Source: Calidifontibacillus erzurumensis (GTDB lineage Bacteria > Bacillota > Bacilli > Bacillales > Bacillaceae_J). Taken from it: a stretch of 64,000 nt of DNA. Positions 8,024 through 16,982 of the stretch are shown in pieces (position 1 is the stretch's first letter; every line of letters starts with the position of its first letter). Below the pieces are notes generated by a model. The model saw nothing but the letters and a program-made list of their open reading frames with translations. It made no database searches and had not been told where the DNA came from. The position numbers and the translations under genes were made by a program. The stretch spans positions 1-64,000 of the forward strand of contig NZ_JABTTE010000008.1 of the NCBI RefSeq assembly GCF_013303125.1, in the 5' to 3' direction.

Positions 8024-10702
8024 TTATTTCAGCGCCTCAAGCGCTTCTTCCCCAACATTTTCTTCCTTGCGAATGGTTGCTTGGGCTGCCGCAAGACGTG
8101 CTACCGGCACCCGGTATGGTGAGCAACTGACGTAATCCAACCCAACATTGTAGCAGAATTCAATCGAGTGTTTTTCTCCACCATGTTCGCCACAAATACC
8201 TGTTTTTAAGTTTGGCTTTGTTTGCCGTCCTAATCGAACACCGGTTTCAACGAGTTTTCCTACACCTTCTTGATCAAGGACGATGAACGGATTTTCAGGA
8301 AGTAATTTTTGAGTCAAATACATTTGCAAAAATTTCCCTTCAGCATCATCACGGCTAAAGCCAAATGTTGTTTGGGTTAAATCGTTCGTACCGAATGAGA
8401 AGAAATCAGCTTCTTCTGCAATTTGATCAGCAGTAAGGGCTGCTCTAGGAATTTCAATCATCGTACCGATTAAATAGTTAAATTCAAATCCAGTTTCTTC
8501 TTGGATTTGCATTTCAACTTTTTCAACAAGTTGACGCATCTCTTTTAGCTCATTAACATGGCCAACGAGCGGTATCATGATTTCCGGTTTTACATCAACA
8601 CCTTTTTTCATCAATGTCAGAGTGGCATAAAAGATTGCTTTCACTTGCATTTCATATATTTCCGGATGTATGATGCCGAGGCGGCAGCCACGCAGACCAA
8701 GCATTGGGTTAAACTCAGCAAGCTGATTTACTTTTTTTAGCAGCTTTTCCTTCTCCACCAATTCATTGCTGTCTGGGGCAGTAAGTTTCAGTCTGGTTAC
8801 ATCAACTAAAAGCTCTTCTTTGTCAGGCAAAAACTCATGTAGTGGCGGGTCTAATAAACGAATCGTTACCGGCAAACCTTGCATCGCTTCGAAAATGCCT
8901 TCAAAATCCCCTTGTTGCATTGGTAAAAGCTGATCTAACGCCTCTTTCCTCTCTTCATCGGTTTCTGCTAGGATCATTTTTTGTACGATAGGAACGCGAT
9001 TTGCATCCATAAACATATGCTCAGTCCGACATAAACCAATTCCGTTTGCACCAAGTTCAAATGCTTTTTTCGCATCTACTGGATTATCAGCATTGGCGCG
9101 TACTCCAAGTTTTCGCACTTCATCGGCCCACTCTAAAAGAAGTTTGAATTCATCAGAAAAAGTCGGGTCGATCATTGGAATTTCTCCGAGCATTATTTCT
9201 CCTGTACTACCATCGATTGTGATAATATCACCTTGGTTTACAGTTTGCTCGCCTACAGTAAATTGTCGTTTATCTAAATCAATTTTTATTTGTTCACATC
9301 CGCAAATACAAGGTTTACCCATTCCTCTGGCAACAACAGCAGCATGGCTTGTCATTCCACCCCGGCTTGTGACTACACCTTGTGCTGCTAGAATGCCATG
9401 AATATCATCTGGTGTTGTTTCAGGACGGACGAGAATTACTTTTTTGCCTTCATTGCCTAATACTTCTGCTTCATCGGCATCGAATACGACTTGTCCTGTA
9501 GCTGCTCCAGGTGATGCAGGTAAGCCTTTGGCAAGCAAAATACGTTCCACCGTATCATCAAGACGGCGATGCAAAAGCTGTGTTAATTGATCCGGGTCGA
9601 TACGGAGCAGAGCAGTTTTTTTATCAATAATCCCTTCCTCCACCATATCTACTGCAATGCGAATAGCCGCTTGCGCCGTTCTTTTTCCTGTCCGAGTTTG
9701 CAAAATAAACAATTTTCCACGTTCGACCGTAAATTCAATGTCTTGCATATCAAGGTAATGCTGTTCAAGAAGATCGCATATTTTAGAAAATTGATTATAA
9801 ACATCCGGCATTTCTTCTTTTAAAGCTAAAATTGGTTTTGGCGTGCGAATACCAGCAACAACATCCTCCCCTTGTGCATTTATTAAATATTCACCGTACA
9901 ACACTCGTTCACCCGTTGACGGATTGCGAGTAAAAGCGACACCAGTACCAGAGTCATCACCCATATTCCCAAACACCATCATTTGAATGTTTACAGCTGT
10001 TCCGAGATGGTCCGGTATTTTATTTAGCCTCCGATAAACGATGGCGCGCTGATTATTCCATGATTCAAATACCGCTTGTATGGATAAAAAGAGCTGCTCT
10101 ATTGGATCTTCAGGAAACTCTTTTTTTGTTCTCTTTCTAACAATCTCTTTATATCCTTTAATAACTTCCTGCCAATCTTCCGCTGTTAATTCAGGGTCGG
10201 ATGTATAGCCTTTCTTTTTCCTAAACTCTTCTAGCAATTGTTCAAAAAAGTAAACGTCAACACCGAGAACGACATCTGAAAACATTTGAATAAAACGGCG
10301 GTAAGAATCATATGCAAAGCGGGGATTATTTGTTAAAGTTGCCATTCCAGCAACCGTTTTTTCATTTAAACCTAAATTCAGAATCGTATCCATCATGCCT
10401 GGCATCGAAAACATTGCACCGGAGCGGACGGAAACTAAGAGAGGATTTGAAGAATCGCCAAATTGTTTGCCTGTTTGTTCTTCAAGCTTTCGTAATGCCT
10501 GCAAAACTTGTACCCTAACATCACTAGAAATTGTTTTTCCTTCATTATAATAAGCATTGCAAGCTTCGGTTGTAATCGTAAATCCTAAAGGCACAGGCAA
10601 ACCGATGTTAGTCATTTCTGCCAAGTTGGCTCCTTTACCGCCGAGCAGTTTTTTCATCCCAGCATTTCCTTCATGAAATAAGTAAACATACTTTTTCATC
10701 AT
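8024..10702 (-). CDS. ppdK: Pyruvate, phosphate dikinase
   Basis: The 892-residue enzyme interconverts pyruvate + ATP + Pi and PEP + AMP + PPi. Domains in order: N-terminal ATP-grasp nucleotide domain (LLGGKGANLAEM near residue 20), central phosphohistidine domain with GGMTSHAAVVARGMGKPC around residue 450, and C-terminal PEP/pyruvate barrel ending with the catalytic CGEHGG cysteine. Length is normal for bacterial PPDK. The start (GGAGGAG six bases upstream) overlaps the stop of the regulator gene by ATGA, so the two are translationally coupled. Confidence 0.95.
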   Translation of the reverse strand: MMKKYVYLFHEGNAGMKKLLGGKGANLAEMTNIGLPVPLGFTITTEACNAYYNEGKTISSDVRVQVLQALRKLEEQTGKQFGDSSNPLLVSVRSGAMFSMPGMMDTILNLGLNEKTVAGMATLTNNPRFAYDSYRRFIQMFSDVVLGVDVYFFEQLLEEFRKKKGYTSDPELTAEDWQEVIKGYKEIVRKRTKKEFPEDPIEQLFLSIQAVFESWNNQRAIVYRRLNKIPDHLGTAVNIQMMVFGNMGDDSGTGVAFTRNPSTGERVLYGEYLINAQGEDVVAGIRTPKPILALKEEMPDVYNQFSKICDLLEQHYLDMQDIEFTVERGKLFILQTRTGKRTAQAAIRIAVDMVEEGIIDKKTALLRIDPDQLTQLLHRRLDDTVERILLAKGLPASPGAATGQVVFDADEAEVLGNEGKKVILVRPETTPDDIHGILAAQGVVTSRGGMTSHAAVVARGMGKPCICGCEQIKIDLDKRQFTVGEQTVNQGDIITIDGSTGEIMLGEIPMIDPTFSDEFKLLLEWADEVRKLGVRANADNPVDAKKAFELGANGIGLCRTEHMFMDANRVPIVQKMILAETDEERKEALDQLLPMQQGDFEGIFEAMQGLPVTIRLLDPPLHEFLPDKEELLVDVTRLKLTAPDSNELVEKEKLLKKVNQLAEFNPMLGLRGCRLGIIHPEIYEMQVKAIFYATLTLMKKGVDVKPEIMIPLVGHVNELKEMRQLVEKVEMQIQEETGFEFNYLIGTMIEIPRAALTADQIAEEADFFSFGTNDLTQTTFGFSRDDAEGKFLQMYLTQKLLPENPFIVLDQEGVGKLVETGVRLGRQTKPNLKTGICGEHGGEKHSIEFCYNVGLDYVSCSPYRVPVARLAAAQATIRKEENVGEEALEALK

Positions 10703-11517
10703 AAAGAGCTCCTCCCTTTTTTTAAAATATCCAATATAGCATCAGCTGTTTCTTCGATCGCTTTATTAGAAACATTGATGATCGGACAACCAATTCGCTT
10801 CATGATTTTCTCCGCATAGTCTAATTCTTGGAGAATCCGCTCCATACTTGCATAATTTGCATCGGTTCTTAAGCCAAGATTTTTCAATCGATCTTTCCGA
10901 ATTAAATTTAGTTTGTCTGGAGAAATAACTAAACCGACACATTTATGACGAGAAATTTGAAATAATTCTTCCGGTGGATTTATTTCAGGGACTAATGGAA
11001 CATTAGCTACTTTATAACGTTTATGAGCGAGATACATCGAAAGCGGCGTTTTCGAAGTTCGGGATACGCCAATCAGCACGATGTCAGCTTTCAAAAGTCC
11101 CCGCGGATCGCGTCCATCGTCATATTTTACAGCAAATTCAACTGCTTCAATTCTTCGAAAATAATCGTCATCTAGCTTTCTCATGAGTTTCGGTTCATAT
11201 CTCGGTTCCGTATTAAATTTTTTCATAAATGCTTCCATGAGCGGACTTAACAAATCTATTGCTACAACGCCTTCTTCTTGTGCTCTTCTGTCCAAATATG
11301 CTTTAAGCGAAGGGATAACAATGGTATAAGCTATAATGCTGGAACTCGGGTCAATCATTGCCATTAAATGATCAACATCTTCTAAACAATTTACATAAGG
11401 GTATCTTGAAGTTTCAAAAGAACCTCCATTAAATTGTGTAGCCACTGCTTTTACTACAAATTCTGCCGTTTCTCCGACCGAATCAGAAACAATATATACA
11501 ATTTTTTTATCATCCAA
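10699..11517 (-). CDS. PPDK regulatory kinase/phosphorylase (DUF299)
   Basis: The 272-residue protein belongs to the family that inactivates PPDK by ADP-dependent phosphorylation of a threonine next to the catalytic histidine and reactivates it by Pi-dependent dephosphorylation. The N-terminus VYIVSDSVGETAE and the P-loop GVSRTSKT near residue 150 are diagnostic. The start is a TTG. It is homologous to B. subtilis YqfL. Coupling to ppdK by a 4-base overlap supports the role directly. Confidence 0.92.
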   Translation of the reverse strand: MDDKKIVYIVSDSVGETAEFVVKAVATQFNGGSFETSRYPYVNCLEDVDHLMAMIDPSSSIIAYTIVIPSLKAYLDRRAQEEGVVAIDLLSPLMEAFMKKFNTEPRYEPKLMRKLDDDYFRRIEAVEFAVKYDDGRDPRGLLKADIVLIGVSRTSKTPLSMYLAHKRYKVANVPLVPEINPPEELFQISRHKCVGLVISPDKLNLIRKDRLKNLGLRTDANYASMERILQELDYAEKIMKRIGCPIINVSNKAIEETADAILDILKKGRSSL

Positions 11518-11551
11518 TGCTGCTCACACTTTCTCTATAATCTTTATATTT

Positions 11552-11579
11552 ATTGTAATATAATTCAGATAATATGTAA
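11552..11579 (-). promoter_or_regulatory. Promoter of the PPDK regulator-ppdK operon
   Basis: On the minus strand, TTACAT, a 16-bp spacer and TACAAT lie about 40 bp upstream of the TTG start. Confidence 0.5.
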
Positions 11580-11969
11580 GAAATGATTATGACAAAATGA
11601 GAAAATCTTTGGAAAACGTTGGGTGCTAAATTGATTTATTCTTATTTTCAACCATTTTAAAGGTAGATTTAATGGATGAAGGGATTTAGAATTCGTACCG
11701 AAAATCAGAGACAAAATACGAGTGCCAAAAACTGATTCTTTATTTTAAGAACTGAAAGAAAAGAAGATACTGAATACAAATTATTGAAATAATGATAGCA
11801 AAAATCAACTTCACGGTTCTTTGAAGTTGATTTTTCGCTTCATTCATCATATTTTTATGAAGCCAAAGATTTTGCTGAACGTTTTCTAAATTGATAGCGC
11901 AATAAATATTAGGAAGAGAACATTTATTCAACATTTAAAAAAGAATTTATTAATAAATTTATAAGATTT
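11580..11969. other. Intergenic gap without a supported gene
   Basis: A 64-codon minus-strand frame (11740-11934) lies here but has no ribosome binding site. Its AAATCAACTT and GAAGTTGATTTT segments (about 11800-11837) form a hairpin. I see nothing else besides the operator at 11970. Confidence 0.4.
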
Positions 11970-11985
11970 TGTGATAAAAATCACA
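11970..11985 (+). promoter_or_regulatory. Crp/Fnr-type operator of the fnr-like gene
   Basis: TGTGATAAAAATCACA is a perfect TGTGA-N6-TCACA palindrome. A weak -10 (TTACAT, 12007-12012) begins 29.5 bp from its centre, the class II activator spacing. Autoregulation by the downstream gene is inferred. Confidence 0.75.
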
Positions 11986-12047
11986 CCATTCATATTAATG
12001 ATCAAGTTACATTTAAATTGTTAAATTTCTCACAGGAAGTGATTATC

Positions 12048-12749
12048 ATGTGCTGCTCCGGAACTATCAATCATTATCAATCCTGTTTGCGTCTTGTCCC
12101 TATTTTTCAAGGAATGACAGATGATGAGATTCAAAAATTGCAGAAAGTAACAATAAGCCGTTGCTATAAAAAAGGGGAACTTATTTTTCAAGAAGGCGAA
12201 AGTTCTGATACCCTTTTCATTGTTCATCAAGGGTTAATTAAGTTATCGAAACTGAATGAAGAAGGAAAAGAACAAATTATTCGTCTTTTGTTTCCAGGAG
12301 ACTTTTTTGGACAATTTGCTCTGCTGCAAAATAGCAACCATTATGCGAATGCAGAAGCTGTTGAAAAAACAACTGTTTGTTTAATAGATAAAATAGCATT
12401 TATTAAAAAACTTGGGAAAAACCCTATGATGGCGCTGCATTTTATTAACGAATTGAATAATCGTTTGTCTAGGGCTGATGAATGGATCAGTTTGTTAAGT
12501 CTTATGGAGGTTGAAAAGAGGTTGGCGCGTGTCATTTTGCTATTTTTTGAAAAAGACAATAGCAATAGCAACGAATTTACTTTGCCACTGACCAGAAAGG
12601 ATTTAGCTTCGTTAATAGGAACAACACCTGAAACTCTGAGCCGAAAATTACTGTCATTTGCAAAAAAGAAGGTAATCACAGTAAAGCGGCACAGAGTTAT
12701 TCAGGTATTAAATGTAGATCAGTTGAAACAATTAGCAGGGGGCTATTAA
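12048..12749 (+). CDS. Crp/Fnr-family transcription regulator
   Basis: A 233-residue regulator with a cyclic-nucleotide-like beta-roll (about residues 20-135), a dimer helix and a C-terminal winged HTH whose recognition helix contains TTPETLSRKL. This is the E..SR pattern that reads TTGAT/TGTGA half sites. The N-terminus MCCSGTINHYQSC holds three cysteines and another lies in SRCYKKGE, compatible with an oxygen/NO-sensing Fe-S cluster, though not shown. The start at 12048 follows AGGAAGTG; an upstream in-frame TTG lacks a site. Surrounding operators make it a likely activator of denitrification genes. Confidence 0.88.
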   Translation: MCCSGTINHYQSCLRLVPIFQGMTDDEIQKLQKVTISRCYKKGELIFQEGESSDTLFIVHQGLIKLSKLNEEGKEQIIRLLFPGDFFGQFALLQNSNHYANAEAVEKTTVCLIDKIAFIKKLGKNPMMALHFINELNNRLSRADEWISLLSLMEVEKRLARVILLFFEKDNSNSNEFTLPLTRKDLASLIGTTPETLSRKLLSFAKKKVITVKRHRVIQVLNVDQLKQLAGGY

Positions 12750-12811
12750 GCTTTCTTCATCAATTCAGTAATATTTATTTAGATATGGAAGTTTTGATTC
12801 AACAGGGATAT

Positions 12812-13063
12812 TTATTCATTGATTTTTACTGCCATAATTCTAAAATGCTGCGGCCCTAATTCATTGATAATCGCATTCATTCCAAGTGCATTTAAAGCAT
12901 TTATTAATGGTTGGGCCCGAAGCGGGACATGAATTTCAAAAATCGTCCCATTAGGGGCGTTTTTTACATATTCAATAATTTCTCCCCGAGGATGTTCGCC
13001 TCTTAAAATATTTTCACGTACATCGATAATCGCTTTATTCCCTTCCATTTTAACGTTAAGCAT
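12812..13063 (-). CDS. DUF2249-like small protein
   Basis: The 83-residue protein matches the general pattern of DUF2249 (TusA-fold-like): LRGEHPRGEIIEYV, a central strand FEIHVPLRAQPLINAL and a C-terminal strand FRIMAVKI. DUF2249 proteins are often encoded near denitrification and NO-response genes. It lies 12 bp after the GGDEF-EAL gene with its own GGAGG site, so it is probably co-transcribed from the promoter at 14731. Biochemical role unknown. Confidence 0.6.
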   Translation of the reverse strand: MLNVKMEGNKAIIDVRENILRGEHPRGEIIEYVKNAPNGTIFEIHVPLRAQPLINALNALGMNAIINELGPQHFRIMAVKINE

Positions 13064-13075
13064 TTTTAAAACCTC

Positions 13076-14701
13076 CTATTTTTTCTTTTTATTATTCAGT
13101 AAAAATTCAATCACTGCATTAGCTTGAAGCGGCTTGCTGAAATAAAAGCCTTGGATCGCGTCACAGGCTGATTTTTTTACATATGAAAGTTGGTCGTATG
13201 TTTCTACCCCTTCAGCAATGACATTTAGATTAAGATCATGGGCCATGGAAGTTATCGCTGATGTCAGCGCTTTGCTACTCGGGTTCGTATCAATATCAAA
13301 AATAAAGGATCGGTCGATTTTCAATGTATGAATGGGCAGCCTTTTTAAATAATTTAACGAAGAATAACCGGTCCCAAAATCATCAATGGAAATATGCACA
13401 CCAATGTCTTTTAACTGTTTAAGTACAGAAAGAGCTGAATCAATATCATGAATGACAACTCTTTCTGTAATTTCAAGTTCCAAGTTTTGCGGACGAATTG
13501 ATGTTTCTTTAATAACTTCTTTAATTTTTTCTACCATATTTCTTTGCAAAAATTGCTGAGCCGATAAGTTTACAGCAACGCGCAAAGAATGAAAGCCTAC
13601 TTTTTCCCATTCTTTAACTTGCAAACAAGCTTGTCTTAATACCCAATCTCCAATCGGCAATATGAGTCCGGTATCTTCAGCAATCGGAATGAAATCTGAA
13701 GGTGGGATATTGCCTAAATCAGGATGATACCACCTGAGCAATGCTTCAAATCCGATAATTTTTTCACTTTTTATGTCTAATTGCGGCTGAAAATGTAATG
13801 AGAATTCATCATTTTCTAAAGCCTTTCGCAAATAATTTTCAATACTTAGCCGTTCAAAAGCTCCTGCATTCACTTCAACTTTTGCTTTTTCATACTGATT
13901 TCTTCCTTTTTTCTTTGCTCTGTACATGGCGGAATCTGCATTTGTCAACAATACTTCCTCGTCATCTCCATCAAACGGAAAAAGGCTAATGCCGATGCTC
14001 GCTGAAATATGGATTTCAATTTCACATAATACAAATGGTTTGGAAAAATCAGAGATAATCATTTGGGCTATATGTTCAGCTTCTGTTTCATTTTGAAGAT
14101 CTTGCAGAATGCAGACAAATTCATCCCCGCCCATTCTAGCAAGGATATGCTCGTTTGCAATCTGTTTTTTCAACCTTTGGGAAGCTTGTTGCAATAATAA
14201 ATCTCCGTAGGAATGACCTAACGTATCATTGACAAATTTGAAGCGGTCAAGGTCGATATAAAGCACAGCAAATCGTTTATCATTTTTTTTAGATATATGA
14301 AGAATTTCTTTTAACTTCTTTTGCAATAAATATCGATTAGGGAGCTTTGTCAACGGATCTAGCCCATTTTTATGAAAACTGGAAAAAGTAACGATTGCAT
14401 TTGTAACCTTGCCGAAATTGTTTTTAATAGGATTTATTAGAACTACGAAGGTTTCCCCATTTATATCAACTACACCTTGCCAGTTTTCAGTCGGTTTTGC
14501 GCAAAGATTTAATAATTTATTGAAGTTCTTTCCTACTACTCTTTTTTTAAGAAACCCACTCATTTTTAGAAACGTCGTATTGGCAAATCGAATTTCTCCA
14601 TTGCTGCTTATGATCAACACGCCATCATTCAAATGTTGAAGAGCTTCTTTATATAAATTGCTCGGTGCTTCATTCCTCTCTTCCAATTTCTCAACGACCA
14701 A
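13076..14701 (-). CDS. PAS-GGDEF-EAL cyclic di-GMP protein
   Basis: Domains in order: PAS (about 20-115, LNDGVLIISSNGEIRFAN), GGDEF (about 125-285, intact GGDEF) and EAL (about 295-535) with EALLRW, NLSAQQF, ELTERV, DDFGTGYSSL and AEGVET. Both catalytic sites look intact. The RxxD inhibitory site five residues before GGDEF is absent (ANEH there), so product inhibition is probably lost. GGAGGTGAG lies six bases before a TTG at 14701; the GTG at 14710 lies inside that site and is rejected. No membrane segment, so a cytosolic sensor. The promoter faces a Crp/Fnr operator. Confidence 0.9.
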   Translation of the reverse strand: MVVEKLEERNEAPSNLYKEALQHLNDGVLIISSNGEIRFANTTFLKMSGFLKKRVVGKNFNKLLNLCAKPTENWQGVVDINGETFVVLINPIKNNFGKVTNAIVTFSSFHKNGLDPLTKLPNRYLLQKKLKEILHISKKNDKRFAVLYIDLDRFKFVNDTLGHSYGDLLLQQASQRLKKQIANEHILARMGGDEFVCILQDLQNETEAEHIAQMIISDFSKPFVLCEIEIHISASIGISLFPFDGDDEEVLLTNADSAMYRAKKKGRNQYEKAKVEVNAGAFERLSIENYLRKALENDEFSLHFQPQLDIKSEKIIGFEALLRWYHPDLGNIPPSDFIPIAEDTGLILPIGDWVLRQACLQVKEWEKVGFHSLRVAVNLSAQQFLQRNMVEKIKEVIKETSIRPQNLELEITERVVIHDIDSALSVLKQLKDIGVHISIDDFGTGYSSLNYLKRLPIHTLKIDRSFIFDIDTNPSSKALTSAITSMAHDLNLNVIAEGVETYDQLSYVKKSACDAIQGFYFSKPLQANAVIEFLLNNKKKK

Positions 14702-14730
14702 ATGCCTCACCTCCGCTTTCCTGTGGCTTC

Positions 14731-14736
14731 ATCATA
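14731..14736 (-). promoter_or_regulatory. -10 box of the GGDEF-EAL operon
   Basis: TATGAT on the minus strand, starting 29.5 bp from the centre of the operator at 14759-14772. Confidence 0.6.
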
Positions 14737-14758
14737 CAATTCCAACAAAAGGTAGTCA

Positions 14759-14772
14759 TTGATATATATCAA
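14759..14772. promoter_or_regulatory. FNR operator shared by two divergent promoters
   Basis: TTGATATATATCAA is an exact TTGAT-N4-ATCAA palindrome. It lies midway between TATGAT (minus strand, 14731-14736) and CATAAT (plus strand, 14795-14800), each exactly 29.5 bp from its centre. One dimer site could therefore act as a class II activator site in both directions. Confidence 0.75.
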
Positions 14773-14794
14773 GGTTTTTATTTTTCAAATTTCC

Positions 14795-14800
14795 CATAAT
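14795..14800 (+). promoter_or_regulatory. -10 box of the V4R gene
   Basis: CATAAT, with no good -35 but the operator centred 41.5 bp before the expected start, as in activator-dependent promoters. Confidence 0.6.
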
Positions 14801-14851
14801 AAATGTGATGTCCTCTTCACCAGTAGAAGAGATTAAGGGAGTGTATCATTC

Positions 14852-15304
14852 ATGAATTTGTTCACTTTTGAAGATATGAAAAAAATTAACCGCAATACGT
14901 TAGGCAATTTCGTACCTTTAGAACTTTTTCGTTCAATAAGGTTAATTGGTATGTACCAGGGGCTTCCAATGCGTGGAAAAAATACAACAATTACCGTTGG
15001 CCGTAAAATCGGAGAAAGTATGAATGCTTCATCACTAGAAGAAGTACTCGGGCTTTTTGAGCAATTAAAAATTGGCATTCCACATATTATTGAGCAAAAT
15101 GAAAATGAAATCCATATTGCGGTTGAGGATTGTTTTTGCGAAGGCCTTCCCGTTCATGTAGGAAACATGGTTTGCGATTTGGAAGGAGCCATACTAGAAG
15201 GAGCATTAGCTAACATATATGATGGGAAAATCCATGTTCAAGAGGTAAAATGCAATGTAAATGGCGATAAAAATTGTGAGTATAAAATCACGTTTATCAA
15301 GTAA
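14852..15304 (+). CDS. V4R (4-vinyl reductase) domain protein
   Basis: The 150-residue protein is essentially one V4R domain. The C-terminal half shows the family's GNMVCDLEGAILEGAL segment and cysteines in DCFCEG, NMVC, EVKC and NC that would bind a metal or small ligand. V4R domains sense hydrocarbons, act in bacteriochlorophyll synthesis, or occur as stand-alone partners of c-di-GMP and NO-response proteins. AGGGAG precedes the ATG. Divergent from the PAS-GGDEF-EAL gene and sharing its operator, so the two are probably induced together. Confidence 0.75.
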   Translation: MNLFTFEDMKKINRNTLGNFVPLELFRSIRLIGMYQGLPMRGKNTTITVGRKIGESMNASSLEEVLGLFEQLKIGIPHIIEQNENEIHIAVEDCFCEGLPVHVGNMVCDLEGAILEGALANIYDGKIHVQEVKCNVNGDKNCEYKITFIK

Positions 15305-15327
15305 AATTAACAAATTGGAAAACATTG

Positions 15328-15369
15328 GAGACAGGCATCTTACAAAAAAAAGGGATGCCTGTCTCTTTC
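15328..15369. terminator. Bidirectional terminator between V4R gene and nos operon
   Basis: GAGACAGGCATC (15328-15339) pairs with GATGCCTGTCTC (15354-15365), with T-rich flanks. It serves the two convergent units. Confidence 0.85.
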
Positions 15370-15381
15370 CTTACAGCTCTA

Positions 15382-16308
15382 TTAAAGTTGATTAATTTTA
15401 ATGTCCAATGAACTAACTTGGGATACTAGCAGCTCCTCATATTTCTTTTGAGCTAGCATATTTATTTCCTTTGATTCTGCTTTAGGATTTGCTTTTTTCA
15501 CATTATCGATCATATCTTGTTGAACTTTTGAAACTAAAACGATCGCTTTATGTTGCTTTTCTTGAATAGCCCAAAACTTTTCTTCACCGAATTCTTTTAT
15601 CATCTGTTGGGCAACAGGGCTCGTTTTGTACATATTTTTTGTCTCATTCAGTTTTGCAAGTATTTCTCCCTCTGAAGCTGTATGTCCTTTTTCTTCAGCA
15701 AGCAAAGCCATAGCCCGAAGTCTTATAATTTGTGTTAGCAAAGTACTTTTATTTTTTGCAGCTTTTTCTTGTGCATCCCAATATTTCATGGCTTCTTCTA
15801 ATTCTTTTCCTTTATACTTCGCTTTGTCTGCTTCACGGTACATCGCTATTTGAATATTGTTGATAAATTCATAAAACTCAAGATCCTCAGTTGTTATTTC
15901 ATCGCCATTAATTATTGCTACAACACCTTCCGGGAATTCTGCAGCAGAAGCTTCTCCTTTATTTACAGTAAAAGTTACTAGTTTCTCTTCTGTATCAGTT
16001 CCATTTGAAATTAATAATAGTGCCTGCCAATCCCCTTCCATTGGCAGTGTCACTTCACCCGAATATACGCCTTCTTGTTGTTCTTTTAAAGGAATTTCAA
16101 TCGTGCCGTGATCCATTTTTTCCATTTCAAAACTAGCTTCCACTTCAAGGCCTGTTTGCGGTTTGTTTCCTTTCGTTATTTTGAATGATATTTTCGAAGC
16201 TTTCTCAGGAATAAACGTTGGTACATCGGCAATTTCAACATCATAAGAAGATCCACCACAACCGGAAAGGACAAATAATCCCATTAAAAAAGCTAAAATC
16301 TTTTTCAT
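15382..16308 (-). CDS. Lipoprotein with FixH-like and SurA-like regions, last gene of nos operon
   Basis: A 308-residue lipoprotein (lipobox LSGC, Cys about 17). Residues 20-115 form a FixH/YtkA-like beta domain (PTFIPEKASKISFKITKGNKPQTG..., EGVYSGEVTLPMEGDW), seen in proteins linked to copper-enzyme maturation. From about residue 130 a SurA/PrsA-like helical chaperone region follows (VVAIINGDEITTEDLEF) without a parvulin isomerase domain. It begins 4 bases inside the nosF end, so it belongs to the operon. A surface chaperone for NosZ or its copper delivery is inferred. Confidence 0.7.
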   Translation of the reverse strand: MKKILAFLMGLFVLSGCGGSSYDVEIADVPTFIPEKASKISFKITKGNKPQTGLEVEASFEMEKMDHGTIEIPLKEQQEGVYSGEVTLPMEGDWQALLLISNGTDTEEKLVTFTVNKGEASAAEFPEGVVAIINGDEITTEDLEFYEFINNIQIAMYREADKAKYKGKELEEAMKYWDAQEKAAKNKSTLLTQIIRLRAMALLAEEKGHTASEGEILAKLNETKNMYKTSPVAQQMIKEFGEEKFWAIQEKQHKAIVLVSKVQQDMIDNVKKANPKAESKEINMLAQKKYEELLVSQVSSLDIKINQL

Positions 16309-16976
16309 GCTAATACTCCTTCTTTTAAAATTTTTCTTTCAAAATCTCCAACGGTAAATTTTTCAATTTTTCCATCTTTTAAATAAGCAACATGGGTGCA
16401 TACTTGTTTAATTTCATCAAGATGGTGCGACGACAACAATACCGTCTTATTTTGCAAGTCTTTTAAAATCGATAAAATTTCAATTCTGCCAATCGGATCC
16501 AACCCGCTTGTAGGTTCATCCAAAATTAAAATCGGGGTATCGAAATAAAGCATCACACATAGTCCCAGCCTCTGCAACATCCCTTTAGAGTAGCCAACCA
16601 CTTGTTCATTTCGATCTTCCCAAAGACGAACAAGCTTTAATTTTTCTTCAATTTTTGCTTCATCAATCGTTCCGGTTTCTAGTGATGCGAAAAATCGTAA
16701 ATTTTCTTCCCCTGTCAAATGGGGATATAACTGAAATTTTTCAGGCAAATAGGAAACCGTTTTTTTCCATCCTTTTTTTTGTACCGGAATGCCGTTTAAA
16801 TAAATAGATCCTGTTTTTAGCGGCAACAAATCTATCATTAGATGGATCAATGTTGATTTTCCAGCACCATTCTTGCCGACTAGCGCACATATTTCGTTTT
16901 TCTCAATATGAAGATTAACTGAATCAAGCACCTTTTTTTTGCCGTAAGAATGCGACAAGTCGCGTATTATAATCAA
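16305..16976 (-). CDS. nosF: NosF-type ABC transporter ATPase
   Basis: A 223-residue ATPase with Walker A GKNGAGKS, signature YSKGMLQR, Walker B LILDEPTSGLDP and the switch histidine in SSHHLDE. With NosY and NosD it forms the transporter complex required for assembling the Cu-S centre of NosZ. The start is TTG, preceded by GGAAAGGG; it follows nosY by 6 bp and overlaps the next lipoprotein gene by 4 bp. A second NosF homologue is encoded at 49865. Confidence 0.9.
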   Translation of the reverse strand: MIIIRDLSHSYGKKKVLDSVNLHIEKNEICALVGKNGAGKSTLIHLMIDLLPLKTGSIYLNGIPVQKKGWKKTVSYLPEKFQLYPHLTGEENLRFFASLETGTIDEAKIEEKLKLVRLWEDRNEQVVGYSKGMLQRLGLCVMLYFDTPILILDEPTSGLDPIGRIEILSILKDLQNKTVLLSSHHLDEIKQVCTHVAYLKDGKIEKFTVGDFERKILKEGVLA

Positions 16977-16982
16977 ATTTTT

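Noticed and set aside
11740-11934. 64-codon minus-strand frame with a hydrophobic end
   Set aside because: No ribosome binding site at either possible ATG and no recognisable domain.
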